A stretch of DNA of 64,000 bases. Source: Phyto melanocephala (lineage: Eukaryota > Arthropoda > Insecta > Diptera > Rhinophoridae). Positions 1 through 11,800 of the stretch are shown here, piece by piece. Position numbers and translations under genes: made by a program. The stretch covers positions 172,960,235 to 173,024,234 of the forward strand of contig OW799233.1 in assembly GCA_941918925.1 (NCBI GenBank), read 5' to 3'. The notes beneath the pieces are model-generated. The model was not told where the DNA came from. It ran no database searches and saw nothing but the letters and a program-made list of their open reading frames with translations. The first letter of the stretch is position 1, and each line of letters opens with the position of its first letter.

Positions 1-2914
1 AATTGAGGCAGGTAAAGTTGGTACATTTTTTTTTTCAAATTATCTTTTCTTATAAGATTTGATATTACGTTAATATTTTAAATGATAAAACCATTTACAT
101 AAGTAATTCCATGGAAAAAAAAATTTATCAAAATTACAATTGAGCGTGATATTTGCGTTGTGTTAAACATACATATTAAAATTTCTTTAATAAATATGTG
201 TTTTTTGTTTTTATTTATTAAGAAATTAGATTTGTTTACATTTTTAATAAATTTCCACAAGGCTGCATTAAACAAATAATTTGTGTTACAACGGTAGCAT
301 CTCGGCAATAGATTACAAAAAAATTTTGACAGCTGTAAAATGTTCTATCACTGATAAACAAGCCAATATACTTTGTGTTCTAAACAGTATCACCACACAT
401 TTTATTTAAACCTCAACAGAATTTAAAAGCCACCAAAAACAATGATAGATAACATAACATACATACATATGTATGTATATAGAATATGTAATTATACCAA
501 AATATACATATGCATAAAAACTGAATTATTTTACTCGTTTTGTTGTAATTTTTACTGTTTTTTGATTTATATTTTATTAAATGTCACATTCACATGAACT
601 CCGGCAACAATAGTAAAACTAACAAAAGCGTTATAATACAAAACATAAACGACCAACAACACAAAAGCTGCGACAACTAAGAGACCATGACGTCGACGAC
701 TGGAATTGCACGACGAATAAAAAAGCACCCGCTTGCTAAAGCAACCACTTATTTTTCACATTTACTTAAGAGCAACAAACAAATACTAATTTTGTTTACC
801 AAGCCACTGCTGGCTTTGTTTATGCAAATTATTTTCTTATTATGTATTTCACTTTTTTCTTCAGTTTAATCCAATCATCCCGTTTATTTAATCGACTTCA
901 TTTACACACCCGTTCCAATTCACGATTGATAAACAAATGTTGGAAAAAACAACAAATATATTTTTATTTATTTGCAAAAACTATACAAACAAATACAAGG
1001 TTGTATATGTACAGTGTTACCAATGGCAAAATAGTACACTACATGTTACTACTGTTTTTAGTAGATTTAGTTTGTAATAAAATCGTACGTGTGTTAATAT
1101 GATTGTAGAGAATTAACCAAAACAATTAATAGAAATGTATTGAAAAAAAACAAAATATATATAAAAAATAAAAATACGCAAAATAGAATAAAGTACATTA
1201 TATATTAAAAATTAGCGCTCAATAATTTATGTATTGAAAGAAAAACAAGAGCTTTATATATTCAGATTGAAAAAAAAACAATTTTTTTATATGCGAATAA
1301 TTTTAGAAATAAAGCACTTTTTAACATATAACTGGTATTCGCATAAATACTAAGAGAGACTTAACATATAGTTCTTAATAGATTTTTTTGCCAAATTTTT
1401 TGATTAAACGATTTATATGTATTTAGTTCATGCAATAAAACCTAATGTATATATGTATATTATATGTCATTATTTTAAGATCGAACGTCGGCAAGCCCGA
1501 AAGTATAAAGACAATAAGAGTTTCACTGAACGTACATCATTGCTACATTAAACGAAAGTAACTCGATAAAGCAGTGCATCGTTAACAAAGAGATGCTTAC
1601 TAAGTGGTAAGACAGTGTTTCTTATATATTAACTGTATTATTAATGTTTTAATTAGCTTTCAACTAAGTTGAACCTTGCAATAATGATATTTTATAATGA
1701 TATTAAAGAAAACCAGTTTATTAAACCAGTTATAAACCTTTGATAATATATATGATTAAGACATTTAAGTATAATTTTAAAATTAATCAAAATGTTTTTG
1801 TATTTGCACTTAAATAAGGGTATCATAGGTTAGATCGGTGGCTCGCCGTTAGCCTTTAAAATATGAAAAACCATTTTATTGAAAAATATACCCAGATGTA
1901 TGCTTTTTTTTATTGAACAATTTTAAATTATCTTTAAATATTCTAATATTTGAAGCAAAATCAGATATACATATGTTTGTACATCTTAGGTTTTGCTACA
2001 ATTTCTAAGTTTTTTTTTTTTGTATTTGCGATATTTACATTTTAAAATGACAGTTTTTCGACTTGCTAACTTTTTAAATCTTTAATGTTTTTGAAACAAA
2101 TATGGATTGTTCGAAAGTCCATTTATAACCTTTTTACTCTTGACACCATCTTTTATCAAATCAACAAGATGTTTAACATCTTGTGTACACCTCTTTTGAA
2201 GATGTTCCTAATTCATTTGGTTTCACTCAACATCTTTCGACTATTATAGTGTCAACTAGAAAAAAGAAATATAGCAGTAACAAAATATAAGCCACAAAAT
2301 ACAAGTGCCAAAAAATATATACAATGAGGCGGTCTGAGCAAATTTTAATTAATTTTAAATAAATAATTATTTTAAGAGAAGGGCAATACTTATTTCAATT
2401 ACTGTGAAATTTTTAAATTCCATTATTTTAATTTTTTTTTTTCGCGGAAGCACATAAATCTAAATATTATGACAGATGAAAGATGGTGTAAATGTAAACA
2501 AGTTTTTCATTTTTAACATCTTCCACGGCTTCCGCTGAGATGTAAGCAAGTGTAATAATAATTTTTCAAAATTAAGAATATTTTTCAAAAAAGAAATTTT
2601 TTCAAAAATAAGAACACTACCGTTGCACTGCACATCATTTAAGCTTAGACATTTACCTTTTTTAAAGTTGGTATGAAAAAATTTAAATATTTTTTTAAGC
2701 ATTTGACAATTATAAAAATATACGCATTAATGATGAGTTTCAAGCTATTTCTTTTAATATGAAAATATAATCAATTATAATAAAATATAAATAATTCTAT
2801 TTCTATTAAAAAAATTATTCTACAGTTGTTATTTCCGTATACAAACAAGTCCCCAAACTGAAGTTATAATTATAACAATTTTAAATTAACAAAAAATTTT
2901 ATATTAAGTTAAAT
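1..2914. other. Gene-poor AT-rich flank downstream of burs
   Basis: I see no supported gene here. Open frames near 687-869 and 842-1102 are short, low-complexity and have no recognisable domain. The stretch from 560 to 760 is slightly less AT-rich and could be the end of another transcript, but nothing proves it. Five copies of the octamer AAGATGTT or its complement lie at 2166, 2175, 2199, 2229 and 2515; the first two form a palindrome. Confidence 0.4.
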
Positions 2915-3594
2915 TTACTGTAGCGCAATGCGACGGAAATGATTATTTAAGGGTCCCTCATCGGAATAGCCAGCAATTTCCTGAGGTACAATACCAGATT
3001 CCTCAATTGAAGTACATGGCCGACACATACACTGTAGGGGGGCTTTGGTCAAAACTTTTCTAAATTTACGTTCACCATTTTTAGCTTTAGGGCAAAACAA
3101 AGAAACGGCAGCTTCGCGTTCACCAGATTCTTGACAACACATGCAAGAACGTTCCATTTGCCAAATTTTACTGCCAGAAACCTGAAAATAAATTTAAAAC
3201 TTAGTAGCCCCTTTAACACATACATATATATATTTATATATATATATATATATATATAACATGTATAAATAACCTGCAAATAACTGGCACAACGACCTAC
3301 ACAAGCGAACGAAGGTATGGGTTTGGGCACACAACCAGGATATTGTAAAACATGTATAACAGGCGTCACTTGACAATCATCGCCAATATGGGAAATATCT
3401 TTAAATAATTATTTTTTAAATTATACATAAACTAAAAATATTGGTGTTCCATAAAAAATACCGTTATCAGTTGACACCACGTCATTATCTCCAGAGACCT
3501 TTAAAACGTGGTGCTGAAAAATTAGTACAAGCAAGGAGCAGCATACACTTATGACCAATCTACCATCAGCATCTAGACTAAAAGCTGATAACAT
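2915..3594 (-). CDS. burs: Bursicon alpha subunit (cystine-knot neurohormone)
   Basis: Bursicon alpha pairs with Partner of bursicon, is secreted into haemolymph and activates the receptor rickets/LGR2 to drive cuticle tanning and wing expansion after eclosion. Three exons: 3462-3594, 3274-3398 and 2915-3181, with GT-AG introns, giving 174 residues (the Drosophila protein has about 173). The ATG at 3592-3594 is followed by a hydrophobic secretory segment near residues 14-26. The mature part begins near GDDCQVTP and carries eleven cysteines in cystine-knot spacing, including SCMCCQ and QCMCRPC, and ends HFRRIALQ. The protein is almost identical to the Drosophila one from the first cysteine on. 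Intron 2 contains a TA microsatellite. No aminopeptidase gene overlaps it. Identity is essentially certain; only the 5' and 3' UTR limits are unknown. Confidence 0.96.
3228..3260. repeat. TA dinucleotide microsatellite in burs intron 2
   Basis: A run of alternating T and A fills much of the short second intron of burs (3182-3273). Likely length-polymorphic. Confidence 0.85.
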
Positions 3595-4269
3595 TGTTGT
3601 TTAACTCTTGCTAGCGCTTTTTATTTAACGTCTTTTTTTCTTGTTGCTTCTAAACTAGCCACAAGAGGTTTTTAAACTTTTTTCTTTTTGTTGATTTTTT
3701 AAAATGTCGCACACAAAACTCAACTTGACTTTAGTTTACAATACGTAAAGAACAAAGAAAATTCTTTAACCATTTTAAGCCTTTTATATCCGAAAAAGTA
3801 ATTAGGAATCATGGCCACATACACTTTCATACACAGGATACAAGAAACAAACAACCGAACAAACTTAAAACTAATGGACATCATGTTTTGTGTGTTAATA
3901 AAAAATTATCACCCTTATTAGTGCTTATGTACTAGAGTGTCGAGATTTTAAGGACACAAACGTTTTTTTCTGTTACTGCACAGTGGTTTATTTACCCATA
4001 ATTCATTTAGAATAAAAACTACTTAGTTTACTTTTAAGATGTCCCATCTAAATAATTAGGATGATTCCTTAAATACCATTTTATCAATTCTTACACCACC
4101 CCAATGATGAACTTATTGCAGGTTGTTTAAATATCATAAAGCTGAATTAAATAAACTTTACTTAAAGTATTTACATATATAGTTGTTTAAATCGGCAAAT
4201 GGAATAAAACATAAAGGATGTCTCAGTAATAATACACTTTTTTATTTTAAAATAAAAACACGTTTTTTT
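3595..4269. other. burs upstream region
   Basis: This AT-rich stretch lies immediately 5' of the burs start codon and should contain its promoter and 5' UTR. I see no unambiguous TATA plus initiator pair and no ORF of interest. Confidence 0.3.
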
Positions 4270-6005
4270 TAAGATAGTTGATTTTTTATTGTAAAAAATA
4301 CATGCTCCCCAAAAGTACTGAATAAAATATATGTCAAATTGCCACCACGGCTCTGATGACAGGTCATTACCATTTTCATGAAATTGTCTACTTTTAAATG
4401 GTTTTTTTTTTTCAAGATATAGCTGTATCTCACCGATGATACGTTGGATTTGGGATTTGAGGAGTTCTTTCTAGCTTATTCACATAAACCTGCGATTTCA
4501 CAAAAACCTAAAAAAAAAAAATAATAAAAATCCCACGACGTTCAATTGCATGACCTTAATGGTCAGTTGATATCAGAATTTCGTGCTATAATTTGTTCTA
4601 TAAATCGTTGCTCCAATAAATCAATGCCATCCAGTTGAAGCCACAAAAACTGTTTTATCATGTTCCCACAAAGAATTTCATTCACTGTAATTTCGGCCTC
4701 ATTCTCAAAAAAGTAAAAAAAAAAATGCATTAGACAGTTGCTCGCAGTGGGTGCATTTGCTTCTCGTAAATTACATAAAGATTTTCTGAGCTCTAATTTT
4801 GTCTTCTCACGAAGCCATTCAGATGAAAATCCACTTTTAAGGAGATGACAAATTTAAAAAAAATTAGCATTGGCTTCACTTTGCTCCATTACAGAGATCT
4901 GCAACGAATACTAATGAAGTAAGTCAACTTGAATCATTATTCATTATTTCGTTGATTTATACGCATTCATACTTATTGAAAAGTCTTCACTACTTATACG
5001 TACTTTTAAAGTTAAGGTACTTATAGTACTCATATTCAGCAACACGTATGACTCAGTTGATTGCTATTGTCGTTCACGCAAGATAAAAAGACGATCAAAA
5101 GCAAGTATGCCTCGCGTACTCATTATGAAGTTGTGTGTTTTAACTAGGCTTGCCAGATTACAATTTGACATTTACCATAATAATTGTGGATTGTTAAAAA
5201 CAAAAGACAATTTAAATTTAACAAAATAATACAAAAACAACAAGCATAAATAAAGTGCTTGATTTGATGTCTGTTTAAGAGATTTAGATTTTGTTTTTGC
5301 ATAATCTTTCAAATTTAAGTGAGAACCTAAGAACGCAGTTTTTTAATTTGCTGCAAAAAATTTAAACATGAAAAAAACACAAATAACTGTTATTGTTTAC
5401 CTCTTATTATAGAAGCTTACCAAAACTTAGCCTAAAGGCCATAATCAGTGGCATTTATTTAAAAATTAAATAGTGATACTTAAAAAAATTGTATATTACA
5501 CATTGTAAAATTGCAAATTTTCTGGCGGCCAAAAAGTATCTTCCACTCATCGACCTAGCAACAACATACAAATGAGAGCTGTTAATATGTTTGTTGTTGA
5601 ATCAACTTGAATCATTCTATGAAGATAAGTAGTTTCTTAAAAATATAAATCAACGTCAGTAGTTTTTCAAATCATATAAGTATGGGACGGTATAAGTAGT
5701 ACTCATGTTCATTGTAAGTTGTACTTATAAATCAACGTTGTTGTGGGTATGCGTACGTCAGCTCAGTTAAATTTCAATGATTTATACGCACTTATACTCA
5801 AATTTTATGACTCACTATGAATATTGAAAAACGATTCAAACCCGATCACTGCTCCATTACACATTAAACGAATTATCGTTGCGTTCTTTCTATGGCCTGC
5901 TGGTTTGAAGTAAGTAGTAAGCTCAATTCTAGAAAATTCGCTTACGTAAAATTTGAAGTTGTTGAAAACGATGCTGAATTGATGCTTTTGGTTTTTCGGC
6001 GTCAC
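4270..6005 (-). mobile_element. Decayed mariner-family transposase, interrupted by an insertion
   Basis: On the minus strand, 5805-6005 encodes a helix-turn-helix-like N-terminal piece (RKNATIIRLM). The stretch 4880 down to 4500 encodes mariner catalytic-domain fragments in shifting frames: FHLNGFVRRQN, QMHPLRATV, IARNSDIN and PLRSCN. These correspond to the SDEAHF-G-V-QN, P-V-W and RSCDLTPLDF segments of Tc1/mariner transposases. Several frameshifts and stops make it dead. The middle of the protein is missing, replaced by about 0.9 kb of unrelated DNA. Confidence 0.7.
4900..5840. repeat. AT-rich insertion inside the mariner relic
   Basis: This segment separates the N- and C-terminal transposase pieces. 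Its two ends share direct near-repeats (TCAACTTGAATCATT at both sides, and TTTATACGCA near each border), so it may be an independent element or a duplicated block. No coding content is recognisable. Confidence 0.35.
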
Positions 6006-7778
6006 TCTTATTTACAACAGCAATGTGTTTAAGATACCGATTATACGTTGACGCATAGGAGTATTACTGTCCATAACATACTTAGTGCCTTGAAATTTTT
6101 TGATAATTTTTTTTAAAGGTTGACACATTAAGTGCACCTTCTCGCCAGAAAATTCTTCAAAGTTTGCGAGCGTTCTCAGGATACTTTCTTTCGTTCATTC
6201 GTTCTTTCGTAAACAGTTTAATTTTTTAATAATCATAATAAACATAAAAGACAGCTGCCAAAACTCAGAGTTACCACTTGCATTCTTACTGAGATACCAT
6301 TTATGTATATTTTAAAACAAATATTTATATTTTTAAATTTAAGCAATTTAATGGCAGTGCACCACTGTGTGGAATATATTTAATCTTCATCACTACACAT
6401 TTATACTTTCTTCTCTCTTGCATTTTTGTTTTTCTCTAATTATATACACGAAAATGACATTACATGTAAATATGAGTATCACATCGGTTCTGGTTCATGC
6501 TGTGATGCAAAATATCATTAGAAGTAAAAATAGTTTGAATGTTTACTTAAGTGCTTGTTTGTGAAAAACATGGTAATTTAATTAAAGGTCAGAACTTAAA
6601 AATATTTAAATACAGGCCATACATATTTAATGATTGCATATTAGTTAATTTAATTGAAAAAAAAAAACCAAGAAACAAAAGGTAATATTAGACAGATAGT
6701 AAGATTTAAGTTGTGAAACCAATTCTCTTAACGAAACCTACTTTAAATTATAAAACTAGGTGATATCCTTCGTTTCATGTCACAAATTTTAGTATCGTTA
6801 AAATATACCGAAATAGAGAAAACAATCGCTAAATTTTTTTGGATACGCTGGAGATGTGTATAACCTCAAATCGTTTATACAAACCTCAAATATTTTATAC
6901 TATTGTGGCATTCTTTGTGGTATGCTTAATGTTCAATTCGATCCTAAATAAGTTGATTATCATTGATCTTTAGGTGGAGTGACTTACTTCGTTTTCAAAG
7001 AAATGCGGGCCAATATTGCTACCGGCCTAAATTAAATTTTCAATTACGATCCGGTAAACCTCATATAGGTTAACCTTGTCTTATAAGCGTATCAGAAGGT
7101 AGTTATGTGGCCAAAATAAAGGTTCTCTTTCAAAGGCTCCGAAGACCACTCAGCAAACTTCTGGTCATATAGATATTCGATTCAGATAAAAATTTACCTT
7201 GTACAGCGAGAATCCGCTTGAAAAGGTTTTCTCTACAGCTTTGTTAGTGTTTGTGTTTGCACACAAAGTAGAATATCAACACAAAACACGACAATGAAAT
7301 AAAGAAACGTTGAATCATAACACAAACATCAAGTATAGGAAAAAACGTACAAAAAATGTAAAAAAGCACATCTTATTACAGAATATTAAAACAGTTCTTT
7401 ATGCAATTTTTTTTTTGGTCTTGGTTCACTATCAAAACATTTAAATATGGTTTGAAAGTTCTATTTCACTTTGAATGTTTTGTTTCATCTTTGTTCTGTT
7501 TTAGCTTTATTATTTTATTTTAATGTTGTTCAGTTTCCGTTTTGTTCTATTTTTATTGTTTTTATCTTAAAGCAAAATACATATTTTTGAAAGTATGTAT
7601 TTCATAATAAGAAAGTAATATGCACACTAAATTTAATGATATTGCTTGTAAGCCATTTTTCTAATGATTGTGCTGATCTTAAGTGTTTACTACATTATTA
7701 GTTTACTACAAAAAAAAAAAAAAATATTTTTAGTGAAAATTATTACGCTTACTTTTTTGTCTAGTGTTATCCTAAATA
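6006..7778. other. Intergenic AT-rich DNA without recognised gene
   Basis: Only short low-complexity frames are present (for example 6367-6564). The 6870-7200 part has more even base composition and could be an old transposon, but no domain is recognisable. Confidence 0.3.
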
Positions 7779-8259
7779 CAAGGTGTGCCAAAAGAAATCA
7801 TCCTATTGGGAGATGCTCTTATTTTTGCAAATGGCGGCCAATATCAAATCAGTTTTGACATTTGTGAACTAGACAGATGTAGACTACAAGTGAACAAGCC
7901 ATAGAGTGATACACTCCCCAAGAACGCGGAATAATCGTGTAGAGGCCGCAGTGAACGATTTTTCGTACCTCAGCGGGTACGTGAACAAGAAAACTATTGC
8001 TTCTGGAGCACCGAAAATCCTCGAGTAATGCGAGAATCTGCCGCCCGAAGTTCTCGCCAAAGTGATAAAAATACCATAAAACTTGCCCGTATATCAATCA
8101 ATCGTGACGGCGGCCATTTGGCCGATATCATCTTCTCGACTTGACTAATAAAATTCCAAAGATTCAAATAAACATAATAAAAAAACAGAATTGAATTTTT
8201 TTATTTAGCAAAAAAATGAGAGCCAAACAACATCGGATGACTTCTTTTGGCCCACCTTG
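7779..8259. mobile_element. Short mariner-type element with TIRs and TA target site
   Basis: The left end CAAGGTGTGCCAAAAGAAAT and the right end CTTTTGGCCCACCTTG form an imperfect inverted repeat of about 24 bp with GGATGA-type extensions. TA lies on both sides (7777-7778 and 8260-8261), the target site of Tc1/mariner elements. The 481-bp body holds decayed, non-autonomous coding debris only. Confidence 0.75.
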
Positions 8260-8645
8260 TATTAAACAACCAAAACAACTTTTTGGGATTAAATTTTAAG
8301 GAAAATCTGGGCGTTGAATTTTTTGTGTCACTGTACTTTACATTTCTCTCACCAATACAGCTGCAAAATATTTTTTGGGAATCTACCCTGCAGATAAAAT
8401 ATCTAGTATGTAGTTAGAAATATTCTAGTTCCTTCTTACTTTGAGAAGATATGTTTTTTGCATAATTCACTTGATCGAAACCAAACACATTTCAATTTTT
8501 CGGTGTAACATACGCAAACAAATTTTTACACATACATACTACTAAAAGGCTTGATAAGTATTGTGATCATGCCTAGTATATGCCATAGATACACTTTGGA
8601 ATTAAATTATCTATTTATTATATGAAAAAAAAAACAAAAAAAAGT

Positions 8646-8806
8646 ATTTTCATCTCTTTAAGCAACGTAATTGCCGACCCACCAGAATTTAAAGAAATTA
8701 CTCTTTAAGTTTAATATGCATATAAAATTAACTTAGTTTAAGATTTTGATTAAAATTTTTTTCAAGTTTTTGCCACCCCTTAGGAACAATCTGTAGCTAC
8801 GCCAAT
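8646..8806 (-). repeat. Dispersed repeat ending in ATTGGCGTAGCTA
   Basis: Read on the minus strand this block starts ATTGGCGTAGCTA and continues through a GGTGGCAAAA-type stretch and an AT-rich tail. A diverged copy lies at 30025-30180 on the plus strand. No coding potential. Similar starts are common in fly interspersed repeats; I cannot assign the class. Confidence 0.5.
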
Positions 8807-8855
8807 GAGTAACATATGTATATATTAATATCAACACACTAATTACAATCTCAAG

Positions 8856-11800
8856 TTAATTTTTCTTATTAAACTCAATTAGGTAATTGTCTAATTCTTT
8901 GAGACGCTTGCGATCCCACATTATTAAATTTTGAACGCTTTTAAAGCAAATTCCAATAGATTTCCCTAATAGTTTACCGTGAGTGTTAATTAAATGCTTT
9001 AACATAGAAAGTTGTTGTGGAGTAGTTAAGTATTGCGAAATATCACAAATAATTGTTGCTGTTGAGGTCCATCCCTGTAAACTGAACAAAAAATTTTACA
9101 CATATTTTCAATAATTTAATTGAAATACATTTATACTTACGCTTTGGCTAATTGTTCAATATTTTCGATTATCAGTTGAAATACTGGCATTTTGTTTTCA
9201 ATAGTTTGTCTAAACAAAGCAGGCAAACCAATAGCCTTTAAATTTGGCGTAACATTATTTGACAGAAGAAATTCATAAAAGTTTTTTACATTACGACGTG
9301 TACAAGCCATGGCTCTTAATAGTTTTTCTTTTTCACTAAGTAAAGAACAATTCTTAAACATTTGTGACAAATTTTCATAAATTTCGGTTTCATCATAACG
9401 ACAGGCTGCACAATATAAAGTTTCACGTAAATCGGAATAAGGCTTCGTGTTTGCTAACAAATGAGAACGAAAAATGCTTTGCGCCTGTCTATTACAATGC
9501 TGGTGATAATATTTGCAAAGCCATTGTATGATTTGATTACGATTATAAACATCCAAAATAGTATCTGCCGTCGTGTTCTCAAAACCCAAATTGTTATAAA
9601 CCAAATCCATAAGTTTATATAGAAATTTTCCGAGTTCCTTATGCTGAAGAGGTCCTAGTCTTTTGCATACGACATCAAGTCCATTGAACACAGCTCTCCA
9701 AGGTAAATATTCAGTTTCTTTAACTAAATATTCCATGAAGTGGAAAACTTTCTTATAGCTCACTAACCCTTTACGTGCAAATGCAAAAAGATCATCGATT
9801 AGTAAAGCTCGATTAATAACGTGAACACTGGAATGATTGTGTGCCATAAAAGCTTTACGAAGATTTTCCAGCATTGCATTTTCATAGAACACACGACAGT
9901 AACTTGACTGTTGTAAATTCATTATTAACCATTTGTGATGGCTAGCTTTGCCGAATGTTATGTGCGGAAGAGTTTTATTAAAATAGAATTTCGGCGCCAG
10001 GTTTTGAAAATTCATTTCTTTATCCGACGTGTAGGTAATTGGTATAGTGTATGTTAAGGAAGTATTAATAAGACTTTTGTCATTCATTAAAAAACGCTTT
10101 TGTTTTAGTTCATATTCGTTATTTAAAGTTGTAGTTAGTATGAGCATGGGATAACCTGCTTGTTCCGTCCAATCTTCAAAAAATTCTTTTAAATTCACTT
10201 TATGGTATGGCGGCCAATGTTTGCTAAGATGTTTAAATATATCTTTCGGTGTGGTATTTTTGAGATGACTATAAGACGTTAAAATATGTATGAGTATTTT
10301 TCTGTTTTTACTTATTTTTAAATCTGTTTAAAGTTAAGGTATTTGTAACGGGTGTTTCTTTAAAGAGACGAAGTACTTTAAATTTCAGTAAACTAGAAAT
10401 CGGTTGTAATATGCAACCAATTGGCCGTATTAATTAGAGATCCAATTTTGTAATAAGAGGTTAAATTTTCACTCACCCTTCGCAACAACTAACGCTGTAT
10501 TTTGGTAAAACACGTTAAATATTCGCTTTCTAATGCTCGACCGTTTCTAGTTTATCTGATTTATTATGTATATGCCTGGGACTTTGCATAACCCTAGAGA
10601 AAAATAAACGAATGGCGTCAAATCATAAGAAGGAGGTGGCCACTAAACAGGTTCTTTTCATAACGTCCGTTTATTAAATCCTGCTGAAACAACAAGTCTG
10701 CAATACTTACTTATACCTTTCAATTCAGACATGAAAATGGTAATTAATTAGCAGTAACTTTCTGACTATTTTTAGTTGCGTAGTCATATAAACTATAGCT
10801 GCTAATTTTAGTACTCTTCATTACTAAATAATTTTCATTTGGGTACTCGGTACTAATCAATACTTTTTACGAATTTTTTAAATTTAAAGGCAACGTACAA
10901 ACTAAATAAGTTTACAAAAAATTAAAAGTAAATTACAAAGTACGTAAATATAATAATTGGGGTATTCACAATGGTGTCATAAAATCATATGTCCTATAAT
11001 AATAGCATAAACAATTAAGACTATTGTGAACAACCCCTCATAATTAAGTGTGCTATTTTGAATCTAAATCAGCTGATGTAAAAAAATTATAAAAATAAAT
11101 ATTTTCTTTCATAATGCCAAAAACAAGTGAAAAAAACGAGTTGGCTTAGCCGTTTAGCACAGGTCTCTGCTTATTAAATACGACAGACAGCACAATAAAC
11201 ATAGCGTACAAAGTTCTATTATTATAAGACACTTTTTGTTTGAAAAGCAACAACAAAATTTTTAAACCATTGTAAAATTTTAGAACAATATGACAATATG
11301 ACATGATAAGACATCTTGTGAATCACATAAATATATATAAAAAATATATATATTTTTTTAAATAAGGCCAATTTTGAGTTTAATTTTGAAAGCTTGCGTA
11401 CAGATAATACACCAGTATTTGTATGTAAGTTGTTAAAAGTTTGCTTTAGATATTTTTAAAAAATAGTCTTAGAAGTTTTGAGTATCCAAAAAGTTAAGTA
11501 TTCGATATTCAGTACCCAATTAATCAACACTATCGACAATAGTTTAATGATTATCATCGCTAAAAATGCAGCAATTTTTTTTTTTTTTAAATATGCTTTA
11601 TTCGTTGACTGATAAATTTTTTGAAATTGAATCCAAATAAATTTTAATAATTTGAAAACATTTCTCTGGCGTGAGGGTAAATCTATTTATAACATATTGT
11701 CAAACTAAACTCAAAACAAAGAACCGCCAAATTCCAGAAAGCAGTCACAACAGCTGGTTGGGAAGCATAATGTCAAAAGTGGTTGAATTCGCCATTTTCA

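Noticed and set aside
687..1102. Two consecutive plus-strand frames that might be a small gene
   Set aside because: No domain, strongly hydrophobic/AT-driven composition and no splice or promoter support.
3049..3376. Two overlapping minus-strand open frames across the burs exon 2/intron 2 boundary
   Set aside because: They run through the TA microsatellite intron; the true exon 2 is 3274-3398, shown by frame, splice sites and the known protein.
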